Positions 1 to 5,393 of a stretch of 9,137 nucleotides of DNA are shown piece by piece (position 1 is the first letter of the stretch; every line of letters begins with the position of its first letter). The stretch is taken from positions 1 through 9,137 of the forward strand of contig JAQVQF010000086.1 of NCBI GenBank assembly GCA_028701715.1. Direction: 5' to 3'. Source of the stretch: Eubacteriales bacterium (GTDB lineage: Bacteria > Bacillota > Clostridia > Oscillospirales > CAG-382). A program made the position numbers and the translations under genes. Below the pieces are notes generated by a model that had not been told where the DNA came from, made no database searches, and saw nothing but the letters and a program-made list of their open reading frames with translations.

Positions 1-312
1 TTTTCGACTTGCTCCGAGCCTTCGCGCGGGCACAGCGGCACGATAAGGCGGCTGCTTGACGGTTATCCGGAAGCGCTGCTTTTCGCGGGTCACACCCACG
101 TGCCGATAAATCGCCCCGACTCCTTCTGGCAGAACAGCTTCACGGTGATAAACAACGGCGCGCTGCATGTCGACAATCCCGCCGTAAGACCGGGTTACGG
201 TATCCTTGAAATTAGAGATGACGCAACAATGCGGTATTTGCGCTTCATGCTCGACTCGACACCGCCGAGAGCGCTTGAAGAAATCGAATTTGCTCTCCCG
301 AAAGGACAATGA
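1..312 (+). CDS. Metallophosphoesterase (calcineurin-like), C-terminal part, cut by window start
   Basis: The reading frame is open from base 1 to the TGA at 310-312, giving 103 codons of a protein whose N-terminus lies outside the window. The diagnostic feature is FAGHTHVP (codons 29-36). Its GHTH is the last metal-binding block of calcineurin-like phosphoesterases, which use a two-metal centre to hydrolyse phosphomono- or phosphodiesters. The earlier metal-binding blocks (DxH, GD, GNHE) would lie upstream and cannot be checked. After GHTH the usual beta-strand region follows (FTVINNGAL, GYGILEI). The protein then ends with about 30 residues that include LEEIEFALP. The Nudix gene starts 1 nt after this stop and its ribosome binding site lies inside this gene, so the two are probably cotranscribed. 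YfcE-type phosphodiesterase is the closest named possibility, but the substrate cannot be told from this fragment. Confidence 0.8.
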   Translation, partial: FSTCSEPSRGHSGTIRRLLDGYPEALLFAGHTHVPINRPDSFWQNSFTVINNGALHVDNPAVRPGYGILEIRDDATMRYLRFMLDSTPPRALEEIEFALPKGQ

Positions 313-313
313 T

Positions 314-787
314 ATGTCGTTGATGACCACGCTCTGCTATCTCGAACGCGGCGGCGAATATCTTATGCTCCACCGCGTAAAAAAAGAAAACGACCAAAAC
401 CGCGACAAATGGATCGGCGTGGGCGGCCATTTTGAGGACGGCGAATCCCCGGAGGACTGCATGAAGCGGGAGGTTTACGAGGAAACGGGGCTTACCGTCA
501 CCGAATGGAAATATCGGGGCTTAGTCACCTTTGTTTCGGATATATATCCATGCGAATATATGCATCTTTTTATCTGCGCGGGCTGGACGGGCATCGAAAA
601 GCCCTGCGACGAGGGCGAGCTCGAATGGATTGGCAAAGAAAAGCTGAAATCGCTCGATATGTGGCAGGGAGACCGCATTTTCCTTGAGCTGTTGGATAAA
701 AACGCTTCGTTTTTTTCACTTAAGCTCGTATATAAAGGGGAAGCGCTGACCGAAGCGACGCTTGACGGCGTAAGGATGGTGATATAG
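314..787 (+). CDS. Nudix hydrolase (MutT-like, possible 8-oxo-dGTP diphosphatase)
   Basis: This 157-residue protein has a complete Nudix box at residues 38-60. It fits GX5EX7REUXEEXGU: G38, E44, then REVYEETGL at 52-60, with the metal-binding glutamates E53, E56 and E57. The family cleaves nucleoside diphosphates linked to another moiety and releases a nucleotide monophosphate and a phosphate-containing group. The N-terminal strand (TLCYLERGGEYLMLHR) and the GVGGHFEDGE segment resemble the short MutT/YtkD-like clade that acts on oxidised (d)NTPs, but the substrate is an inference. The ATG at 314 was chosen because AAAGGA (301-306) stands 7 nt upstream; the frame opens earlier but has no good site there. 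The gene follows the phosphoesterase stop by 1 nt, which suggests translational coupling. The length is normal for a stand-alone Nudix enzyme. Confidence 0.88.
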   Translation: MSLMTTLCYLERGGEYLMLHRVKKENDQNRDKWIGVGGHFEDGESPEDCMKREVYEETGLTVTEWKYRGLVTFVSDIYPCEYMHLFICAGWTGIEKPCDEGELEWIGKEKLKSLDMWQGDRIFLELLDKNASFFSLKLVYKGEALTEATLDGVRMVI

Positions 788-884
788 CGCCGTTTACCGT
801 ATGTTCATTATATCGCAAGGACCGACGGGGAAGAATAGATATTACTTACCGGAGATGCTTTATAATATTATGGAAGAAAATGTT

Positions 885-1433
885 ATGATAAGAAATGAAA
901 AGGTCAGAAATCTCGTGCTCTGCTCGCTGTTTGCGGCGCTTATTGCGGTATGCTCGTGGATATCCATACCCACTACCGTGCCCTTTACCATGCAGACCTT
1001 CGCCGTGTTCGTGACAATCGGCATACTCGGCGGCAAGCTCGGAACGCTCGCGGTGCTTGTGTATATCGTTATGGGCGTTATCGGTCTCCCCGTGTTTTCG
1101 GGCTTTGCGGGCGGTTATGCCGCGCTTGTCGGTTCAACCGGGGGATATATCATCGGTTTTATCGGCATCGCCGCCGCGATGTGGCTTTTTTCGGGGCTTT
1201 TCGGCAATAAAATATGGGTTCAGGCGTCGGGCATGGTTGCGGGGCTTTTGATATGCTATGTCTTCGGTACGGCGTGGTTTATGGTGGTGTACGGTATGAA
1301 TACCGGCGCGGTGGGGCTTGCCACGGTCCTTTCGTGGTGCGTCATTCCGTTTATAGTTCCGGATTTATTGAAAATCGCCCTCGCGCTGATAGTGATAAAA
1401 AGACTGAAGCCCGCGCTGCGCAAAGGTAAATAA
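885..1433 (+). CDS. bioY: BioY, biotin transporter S-component (ECF type)
   Basis: This 182-residue, very hydrophobic protein has about six membrane segments and the BioY signature blocks: PTTVPFTMQTF (29-39), GLPVFSGFAGG (67-77) and GSTGGYIIGF (83-92). BioY is the membrane substrate-binding subunit that takes up biotin, normally with a shared EcfT and EcfA/A' energising module. None of those genes is in the window, so they would be encoded elsewhere. A basic tail (KRLKPALRKGK) ends the protein on the cytoplasmic side. The ATG at 885 was chosen because GGAAGA (872-877) is 7 nt upstream and the protein then starts in family register; an ATG at 870 in the same frame is possible but less well placed. 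A terminator follows 14 nt after the stop. No biotin-biosynthesis gene is adjacent, which is compatible with reliance on uptake. I see no convincing BirA-type operator upstream. Confidence 0.93.
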   Translation: MIRNEKVRNLVLCSLFAALIAVCSWISIPTTVPFTMQTFAVFVTIGILGGKLGTLAVLVYIVMGVIGLPVFSGFAGGYAALVGSTGGYIIGFIGIAAAMWLFSGLFGNKIWVQASGMVAGLLICYVFGTAWFMVVYGMNTGAVGLATVLSWCVIPFIVPDLLKIALALIVIKRLKPALRKGK

Positions 1434-1447
1434 TAAAGCTGTTATGT

Positions 1448-1488
1448 AAAAAACCGTTCCGATGTTTACAGGAGCGGTTTTTTGTTTT
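1448..1488 (+). terminator. Intrinsic terminator after bioY
   Basis: The arms CCGTTCC (1454-1460) and GGAGCGG (1471-1477) pair over 7 bp with one U-G wobble and a 10-nt loop. The stem is extended by six A before it and six T after it, and the T-rich run continues (TTTTTTGTTTT). The A and T flanks mean it could also work for leftward transcripts. It ends the bioY transcription unit. Confidence 0.9.
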
Positions 1489-1794
1489 ACGGATTCAAAA
1501 CGAACAAAACTGACCGGTGCGTTTTAACCGTTGAACCGCCGTGTACTGAACCGCGCGCACGGTGGCGCGGAAGGTCGGCCGCTCAATTAGCGGGTAGCCC
1601 TCTATTCGATTTGCCGATTATTGAAGCCGTTCAACAGCTGTAAAGACCATATCCGCAATAAACAAAAAGCTCTCCGGTATGCCCGCTGTTTCAGCCGATC
1701 GAAGAGCGTTTTTATATAAAATTCAGCAAAAAAACGCAACAAGGCATAAAATTTAAAAATATATATAGTTTACTGCTAAAAATGGAAAACATTG
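1489..1794. other. Stretch without a recognisable gene
   Basis: No frame on either strand gives a protein I recognise or one with a plausible start and ribosome binding site. The left half is GC-rich (around 1530-1600) and the right half (1710-1794) is very AT-rich. The only structured element is the hairpin listed at 1664-1713. The stretch may be a decayed gene, because short open segments on the minus strand between 1625 and 1715 have gene-like composition, but no family can be named. Confidence 0.5.
1664..1713 (-). terminator. Possible terminator-like hairpin, A-tract and T-tract on both sides
   Basis: AAAAAGCTCT (1664-1673) faces AGAGCGTTTTT (1703-1713). The arms are separated by about 29 nt that contain a second small hairpin (GCTG-TTT-CAGC). 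Read leftward, the outer stem gains a U-G wobble and is followed by TTTTTGTTTATT, so a leftward terminator fits slightly better than a rightward one. The loop is long and no gene on the minus strand ends here, so support is limited. Confidence 0.3.
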
Positions 1795-1823
1795 TTGAAA
1801 TTTCGCGCTTAATGTGTTATCAT
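1795..1823 (+). promoter_or_regulatory. Sigma-A-type promoter with extended -10, facing the minisatellite
   Basis: TTGAAA (1795-1800) is followed after exactly 17 nt by TATCAT (1818-1823), with an extended TG one base before the -10 (1815-1816). The predicted transcription start is near 1830. The transcript would run through the 20-bp repeat block and into the DUF4357 remnant. It may be the surviving promoter of the gene that once stood here. The elements are good matches, but activity is inferred. Confidence 0.55.
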
Positions 1824-1890
1824 TAAAGCAGTATTTCGGTTTATAAACATTATAAATTTATTTATTCGGTCATATGGCGTTAAAAACCGC

Positions 1891-2024
1891 CGGCAAACGC
1901 CGCCCGGCTGCGGCAAGCGCCGCCCGGCTTCGGCAAACGCCGCCCGGCTTCGGCAAACGCCGCCCGGCATCGGCACGCTCCGCCCGGCTTCGGCACGCTC
2001 CGCCCGGCTTCGGCAAACGCCGCC
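1891..2024. repeat. GC-rich minisatellite: 6.7 copies of a 20-bp unit
   Basis: Units start at 1891, 1911, 1931, 1951, 1971, 1991 and 2011 (the last one partial), with consensus CGGCAAACGCCGCCCGGCTT. Copies differ at few positions: AAGC in copy 2, ACGCTC in copies 5 and 6, and CTG or CAT at some unit ends. The consensus unit is 75% GC and sits in AT-rich flanks. Each standard unit contains CGGC-AAAC-GCCG, a perfect 4-bp hairpin. Copies 5 and 6 weaken that hairpin and copy 2 changes only its loop. There are no spacers, so it is not a CRISPR array. Because 20 is not a multiple of 3, the unit is read in all three frames and any translation has a 20-residue period. I therefore regard the long open frames across it, on both strands, as by-products. 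Confidence 0.93.
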
Positions 2025-2048
2025 GCCATTGTTGACGATGAGCCTATA

Positions 2049-2246
2049 TTGCATTTAAAAACATCAAAGGCGAACGCAAAAGGGAAGAGAATCGGCGACG
2101 GATTTGTCGTTTTCAAGAACAGTGCGGTTTCCGCGAACCCCTCTGCTGTCGCAGGTTTCGTAATGTATTCCAGTTTCAACAGACTTACAACATGGGTTGC
2201 TTATGATGGGAGACCGTTGAATTATGTCGAGAGTGATAAGAAATAA
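2049..2246 (+). pseudogene. DUF4357 domain remnant with internal deletion
   Basis: The frame ending in the TAA at 2244-2246 encodes SKANAKGKRIGDGFVVFKNS, which resembles the first half of DUF4357 (typical pattern: A.G....+GFVVLKGS). It is followed at once by NPSAVAGFV and W.AYDGRPLNYVES, resembling the end of the same domain (typically SPSAAA.FV.G.S.NG...W....DGKTL). About 30 residues that usually lie between the two parts are missing. The domain commonly forms the C-terminus of GIY-YIG or restriction-related proteins. No upstream catalytic domain is present and the frame runs back into the minisatellite without a credible start codon or ribosome binding site. I therefore call it a leftover of a nuclease or restriction-type gene. 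The family match is from memory of the pattern, not a search. Confidence 0.55.
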
Positions 2247-2326
2247 TATCTCATTATAACAATTAGTGGACGTGCACATCTTAATTTCATCATTTAATAA
2301 CAACCGAAAAGAAAGGGATTTGGGAA

Positions 2327-2841
2327 ATGCTTAGTGGCTATTTTGAGAATTGTTATGGTATAAAGCAATTCAACATGTCGAACATCAGTTTTAATCCGTG
2401 TAATAAAGCAATTATTTATGCGCCTAATGGCGTAATGAAAACTTCCTTTGCAAAAGTATTTGAAGATATTTCGAAAGGAACTACAACAACCGATCGTATT
2501 TTTACAAATGCAGTTAGTCGTTATTCGATTACTCACTACATGTCACATTACAACTATTCATCAGAAGGAAACGCAACAATTCCACATTCAGAAAACATCT
2601 ATGTGATTAACTCGTTTGCTGACAAGTTTGAATTTAGCAAAGATACTGTCGGTATACTTCTTGCCGATGAAGGGACGAGAAAGCTGCTCCATATTTAACG
2701 GATGAGGAAAAGGAAACAATTGAAGAAATTAATCTGATCACGCCTGAGAGTATACATTTAAATGCTTTTATGTATGAACCTTTGATTGATATTTCGTCAT
2801 GGAATTTGAAGGAGCTATACCGTAAATCAACTTTGTTATAA
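2327..2841 (+). pseudogene. RloC-like AAA ATPase, large internal deletion plus frameshift
   Basis: An ATG at 2327 with AAAGGGA (2312-2318) upstream opens 123 codons. They carry the N-terminal P-loop region of a large AAA (AAA_13/RloC-like) family, with AIIYAPNGVMKTSFAKVFEDI around residues 28-48 and YVINSFADKFEF and TVGILLADE near residues 90-114. The frame stops at 2696-2698. From about 2677 another frame continues to the TAA at 2839-2841 with APYLTDEEKETIEEINL, ITPESIHLNAFMYEP and LIDISSWNLKELY, which I recognise as the usual C-terminal end of the same family. The proteins are normally several hundred residues long, so the coiled-coil middle and Walker B/signature part are gone and the join is out of frame. 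Such ATPases are associated with anticodon nuclease or phage-defence functions. The product cannot be active. The alternative, two separate short genes, is unlikely because the second piece has no start. Confidence 0.75.
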
Positions 2842-2945
2842 CGAATCTGCACTAACTTCTTAAATTGATGTCCGCATTTCGAATTACGACTAATGTTTAT
2901 ACCATACAAAAAACCATTACTTAAATAACACAAAGAAGAAACAAC

Positions 2946-3731
2946 ATGGAACAAAGAAAACAAATAGACACCGCAACCTTATCTTTACCCGATGAATTGA
3001 CTCAATGGATTAATAACGCGCCTGTTTATGAAAGCAGCGGGCTATCCGGCGCAAGAACCGTTTTTATTGACCGTGACGGCGGCGCGTATTTGAAAATCGC
3101 GGACCGGGGAAAGCTGTCGCGATCTTCGCAAATGCAAACGTATTTTGCTAAGCATAAGCTGTCCTCTCCCGTCCTGCGGTATTTATCGTCCGACAGAGAC
3201 TACATGATAACCGCGCCGGTAAAAGGGGATGACGGTACATCGGAAAAATTCCTTGCCCAACCCGAGCGATTGAGTGAGGTTTTCGGACAAGCCTTAAGAC
3301 TTTTGCATGAAGTTGACGCATCCGACTGCCCCGTGAAGGATGCAATGCAATCGCTTACTCAAATGACTGATAACGTTCATTTTTTACAAGCTCATTTAGA
3401 TGACATTGCCGAATACATCGGAGCAGCCCGCGCCGATACCGCATTAGACGAAATAAAAGCAAAAAGCGGGCTGTTGCGAAATGATGTGTTAATTCACGGG
3501 GATTACTGCCTCCCCAATATAATGCTCAACGACTGGAAATTTGAGGGCTTTGTCGATGTGGCGGACGGCGGATTAGGCGACAGGCATTATGATCTGGCAT
3601 GGGGGTTATGGACGTTAAATTGGAATTTGAAATCTTCAAAATACGGCCGCCGTTTTATTGATGCTTACGGCAGGGATTGTATTGACCAAGACAGGCTGCG
3701 GATATGCGGTCTTTTGTCGGCGATAGAATAG
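2946..3731 (+). CDS. Aminoglycoside phosphotransferase, APH(3')-like
   Basis: The protein is 261 residues long, the usual size for APH(3') enzymes, and appears complete. It has the ATP-anchoring lysine in AYLKIA (K50), the catalytic Brenner motif HGDYCLPN (184-191, with D186 as base and N191 as metal ligand), and GFVDVADGGLGDRHYDLA (201-218) with the second Mg ligand D204. The C-terminal YGRDCIDQDRLRICGLL is also family-typical. These enzymes transfer phosphate from ATP (some from GTP) to the 3'-hydroxyl of kanamycin-type aminoglycosides in the cytoplasm. Departures from the common pattern are GFVDVAD where IDLGR is usual and W in place of small residues after DLA, so substrate range and resistance are unproven. 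The ATG at 2946 is preceded by a weak purine run (AAGAAGAAA). The gene stands alone in a scarred accessory region, 104 nt after the broken ATPase. It is more GC-rich than the genes that follow, which suggests a separate origin. Confidence 0.85.
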   Translation: MEQRKQIDTATLSLPDELTQWINNAPVYESSGLSGARTVFIDRDGGAYLKIADRGKLSRSSQMQTYFAKHKLSSPVLRYLSSDRDYMITAPVKGDDGTSEKFLAQPERLSEVFGQALRLLHEVDASDCPVKDAMQSLTQMTDNVHFLQAHLDDIAEYIGAARADTALDEIKAKSGLLRNDVLIHGDYCLPNIMLNDWKFEGFVDVADGGLGDRHYDLAWGLWTLNWNLKSSKYGRRFIDAYGRDCIDQDRLRICGLLSAIE

Positions 3732-3782
3732 TCACTAAAAGTGATAATCATATAAAACAAATTGTAAAGGATAACAGTCATC

Positions 3783-4166
3783 ATGTGGTTATTCATTATT
3801 ATGGGCGGCATTTTAATCCTTTTTGGAGTTTTTGAATTAATAATGCTTATATTTAACAAAAAATATTTCAATACGGAAACAATCGGAACCGTGATCCGCT
3901 TAAAAGAAGAAAAAGCTCAAAAATTACCGGTTTACAGATATAAAGTAAACGGAAAAGCTTATGAGACAAAGCTATATCCTGAGCTGTATGATAAGAGTAA
4001 TTTTATAATTAATCAAAAAGACGCTTTGCTTTACCATGCGGAAAATCCCCGGCAAATTAAGCTCAAGAGGGAATCAAATAAAAATGCCTATATAATGTTC
4101 GGAGGGGTGATTATTTTAGGCATTGTTGCCATTATATTCGCTCTGAGCGGAATTATTAGAATATAA
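3783..4166 (+). CDS. Small membrane protein, DUF3592-like
   Basis: This 127-residue protein has one membrane helix at each end (about 2-24 and 102-126). The soluble middle contains a typical DUF3592 pattern: GTVIRLKEEK, then YRYKVNGKAYET, then a Tyr-rich link and LLYHAENPRQIKL. Such proteins are small inner-membrane proteins without a known function. The central domain would lie on the outer side if the N-terminus is cytoplasmic, but no charge rule is decisive here. AAAGG (3766-3770) stands 12 nt before the ATG, a slightly long distance. The gene begins 51 nt after the phosphotransferase stop, with only a small hairpin (TCACT-AAA-AGTGA) between. Its base composition is AT-rich, as is that of the next gene, and differs from the flanking operons, which suggests acquisition as a unit. 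The DUF assignment is moderate; the two-helix topology is clear. Confidence 0.65.
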   Translation: MWLFIIMGGILILFGVFELIMLIFNKKYFNTETIGTVIRLKEEKAQKLPVYRYKVNGKAYETKLYPELYDKSNFIINQKDALLYHAENPRQIKLKRESNKNAYIMFGGVIILGIVAIIFALSGIIRI

Positions 4167-4239
4167 ATGTTAGCAATAAATAATATATAAAGAAAAAATA
4201 ACAGCATTTCATATTAAAGGGTTATATGAGGACAAGCAT

Positions 4240-4701
4240 ATGATTTTAGAGGGATTCTTTTCAGATAAGCATATTGATAATGGTTTTATTAAATTAGACA
4301 CCTGCTTAAAAATAGGTCTCGCATATATTTCTGCGGAAAATTTTGTTCTTGGAAATGCCGATGTTTATTTATATATTAAAGAAATGCCGGATTTTGAAGA
4401 TGTCTATAATTATTTTATGACATGTAAAACTAAATGCTTAAAACTAAACAAAAAGCAAGATATATGCTTATCTTTACTTTACAATCCATATTTTGATAAG
4501 TTCTATTATAAGTTAAAAGATGAAATGAACAATCTTTCAAATAGCAGATTGAAATTCTTGAAAAAGTATTTAATTGCCGATTTAGCCGATCCCATTATAA
4601 ATAAATCGATAATTGATTATGACATGACACCGAATGAATATCTTGTAAAGCATGATATTTTTAACAGAAGCAATGAATTGCTTAAGCTTATATCTTCATA
4701 A
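4240..4701 (+). CDS. Hypothetical protein, 153 residues, AT-rich orphan
   Basis: I do not recognise this protein. It starts at an ATG with AGGA (4229-4232) 7 nt upstream, so translation is plausible. It is rich in Lys, Asn, Ile, Asp and Tyr, has no signal peptide or membrane helix, and looks like a soluble, mainly helical protein. Aromatic-rich pieces stand out (DVYLYIKEM, VYNYFMTC, YNPYFDKFYYKLKDEMNN). Four cysteines (residues 22, 62, 66 and 75) show no zinc-ribbon spacing. Codon use is strongly A/T-ending, like the DUF3592-like gene 73 nt upstream and unlike the GC-richer operon that follows. Size, composition and a position next to defence remnants would suit a cargo gene such as an immunity protein, but nothing in the sequence demonstrates this. 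Confidence 0.6.
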   Translation: MILEGFFSDKHIDNGFIKLDTCLKIGLAYISAENFVLGNADVYLYIKEMPDFEDVYNYFMTCKTKCLKLNKKQDICLSLLYNPYFDKFYYKLKDEMNNLSNSRLKFLKKYLIADLADPIINKSIIDYDMTPNEYLVKHDIFNRSNELLKLISS

Positions 4702-4916
4702 AGGAATATTAGTGGTAAATTAATATAAACAACACAATCAGGATAGCAAATTATATCATATCATTTCCAATTTAATAACGGTCTAATTCGTTTTGCATTT
4801 CTAAAGGGAATTTTTACTTTACTTATTACTATTTCTTTGGAGCAAATATTTAAAGCTATATTATAATTACATCTTAAAAATAATTTCCATATAAAATAAA
4901 ATATTTAAAAAAGATA
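4702..4916. other. AT-rich intergenic stretch, no gene seen
   Basis: All frames are closed by frequent stops. I see no terminator with a GC stem after the orphan gene and no recognisable RNA. Poly-A and poly-T runs dominate (for example AAATATTTAAAAAAG just before the promoter at 4917), and could act as an UP-element-like region for that promoter. Confidence 0.5.
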
Positions 4917-4944
4917 TTGACATATGCCGGAAACGTGTTATAAT
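4917..4944 (+). promoter_or_regulatory. Strong sigma-A-type promoter of the DUF5320-NifX-MinD operon
   Basis: A perfect TTGACA (4917-4922) is followed after 16 nt by a perfect TATAAT (4939-4944), with A/T-rich DNA upstream. The predicted start is near 4951, giving a leader of about 115 nt before the DUF5320 ATG. The whole spacer and most of the -10 are covered by the first copy of a 21-bp direct repeat, so a protein bound there would block RNA polymerase. Confidence 0.75.
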
Positions 4945-4980
4945 AACGTATGTAAGCGGCATATGTCGGAAACACGTTAT
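4921..4980 (+). repeat. Pair of 21-bp direct repeats over the promoter, candidate operator
   Basis: Copy 1 is 4921-4941 and copy 2 is 4960-4980. They match at 18 of 21 positions around CATATGYCGGAAAC followed two bases later by GTTAT. Start-to-start distance is 39 bp. Copy 1 covers the spacer and -10; copy 2 lies just after the predicted start of transcription. Farther down, TGTTATAACA (5013-5022) is a perfect 10-bp palindrome whose GTGTTATAA core (5012-5020) also occurs at 4935-4943. This arrangement suits a repressor bound at two sites. Which protein binds is unknown; the DUF134 protein of the same operon is the nearest candidate. Confidence 0.5.
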
Positions 4981-5055
4981 GGCAGCTATTTCGAATAAAT
5001 TAGCCGGCTGAGTGTTATAACAAGTGAGAAGGACATTTGTCAAAAACGGTTAGGG

Positions 5056-5075
5056 GGTGAAATATATGCCGAGAC
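5056..5075 (+). promoter_or_regulatory. Ribosome binding site and start shared with the DUF134 gene (copy 1)
   Basis: GGTGAAATATATGCCGAGAC differs from the segment at 5374-5393 at only 2 of 20 positions. With the preceding TAGGGG it forms a near-full anti-SD match (TAGGGGGTGA, 5051-5060), 5 nt before the ATG at 5066. This decides the start: the GTG at 5057 lies inside the ribosome binding site. Confidence 0.75.
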
Positions 5076-5326
5076 AAGACGGAACCGGACCTTTGGGCGC
5101 CGGATCCGCGACCGGAAGAGGATTGGGCCCGTGTACCGGCGTCAACGCTTTTGGGTATGGCACCGGTAACCGGTACGCCAACGGACGCGGTTACGGACGC
5201 GGTTTGAGAAGAGCCGTCACCTTAAATCCAAATCGAACCGTAACGCAGAAAGAGCTTCTCCGCGAGCAAAGAAGGGCGCTTATAAACCGATTGAATATCA
5301 TCGATAAGCAACTGGAACAAATTTAA
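5066..5326 (+). CDS. DUF5320 family small Gly/Arg-rich protein
   Basis: The 86-residue product begins MPRQDGTGPLGAGSATGRGLG, which is the DUF5320 signature (typically MPRGDGTGP.G.GP.TGRG.G.C). A low-complexity Gly/Arg/Tyr part follows (GYGTGNRYANGRGYGRGLRR). The last 30 residues are a predicted short coiled coil (TQKELLREQRRALINRLNIIDKQLEQI). The single cysteine at residue 26 is the one normally kept in this family. Function is unknown; genes of this kind are regularly found beside NifX-type and ferredoxin-MinD genes in anaerobes, so a part in metal-cluster handling is a guess by association. It is the first gene of the operon, about 115 nt after the predicted start of transcription. A strong hairpin separates it from the DUF134 gene, so it may be made in larger amounts than the genes that follow. 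Confidence 0.82.
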   Translation: MPRQDGTGPLGAGSATGRGLGPCTGVNAFGYGTGNRYANGRGYGRGLRRAVTLNPNRTVTQKELLREQRRALINRLNIIDKQLEQI

Positions 5327-5332
5327 GAGCAA

Positions 5333-5362
5333 AGAATAACCGGAGGACGCTCCGGTTATTCT
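5333..5362 (+). promoter_or_regulatory. Intercistronic 13-bp perfect hairpin
   Basis: AGAATAACCGGAG (5333-5345) pairs perfectly with CTCCGGTTATTCT (5350-5362) around a GACG loop. No T-run follows (GTAAAAATC), so it is not a standard terminator. It ends 9 nt before the ribosome binding site of the DUF134 gene. It could protect the 3' end of the DUF5320 message, be an RNase site or set relative expression within the operon. Confidence 0.8.
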
Positions 5363-5373
5363 GTAAAAATCGA

Positions 5374-5393
5374 GGTGAAATTAATGCCGAGAC
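5374..5393 (+). promoter_or_regulatory. Ribosome binding site and start shared with the DUF5320 gene (copy 2)
   Basis: GGTGAAATTAATGCCGAGAC repeats the leader at 5056-5075 at 18 of 20 positions. GAGGTGA (5372-5378) is 5 nt before the ATG at 5384, which fixes the start; the GTG at 5375 is part of the ribosome binding site. Confidence 0.75.

Noticed and set aside
838..866. Promoter with TATAAT at 861-866 before bioY
   Set aside because: The -10 is perfect, but no acceptable -35 exists at 16-18 nt and the start would leave almost no leader; it may still act weakly.
788..884. BirA-type biotin operator before bioY
   Set aside because: I looked for an inverted GTTAAC or GTTTAC pair with a 14-16 nt gap; only a single GTTTAC (793-798) is present, without a partner.
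1575..1625. tRNA-like stretch with GCTCAATTAGCGGGTAG and TTCGATT
   Set aside because: It recalls D-arm and T-loop sequences, but no acceptor stem, anticodon arm or CCA-side pairing can be built around it.
1891..2024. CRISPR array
   Set aside because: The 20-bp units abut each other with no spacers and no cas gene is near; it is a simple tandem repeat.
1880..2179. Minus-strand protein rich in Ala, Gly, Arg and Pro across the minisatellite
   Set aside because: Its periodic part is only the reading of the 20-bp repeat, and the remainder is antisense to the DUF4357 remnant, whose sense strand gives the recognisable domain.
2865..2896. Promoter before the phosphotransferase gene
   Set aside because: TTGATG is present, but the nearest -10-like sequence, TAATGT, is 20 nt away and weak.
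3730..3743. Terminator after the phosphotransferase gene
   Set aside because: TCACT-AAA-AGTGA is a short AT-rich stem without a T-run, too weak to be called a terminator.
4951..5065. Molybdenum or tungsten cofactor riboswitch in the operon leader
   Set aside because: The leader has only short weak stems and a 10-bp palindrome; I cannot recognise the conserved elements of that RNA, so no call is made.
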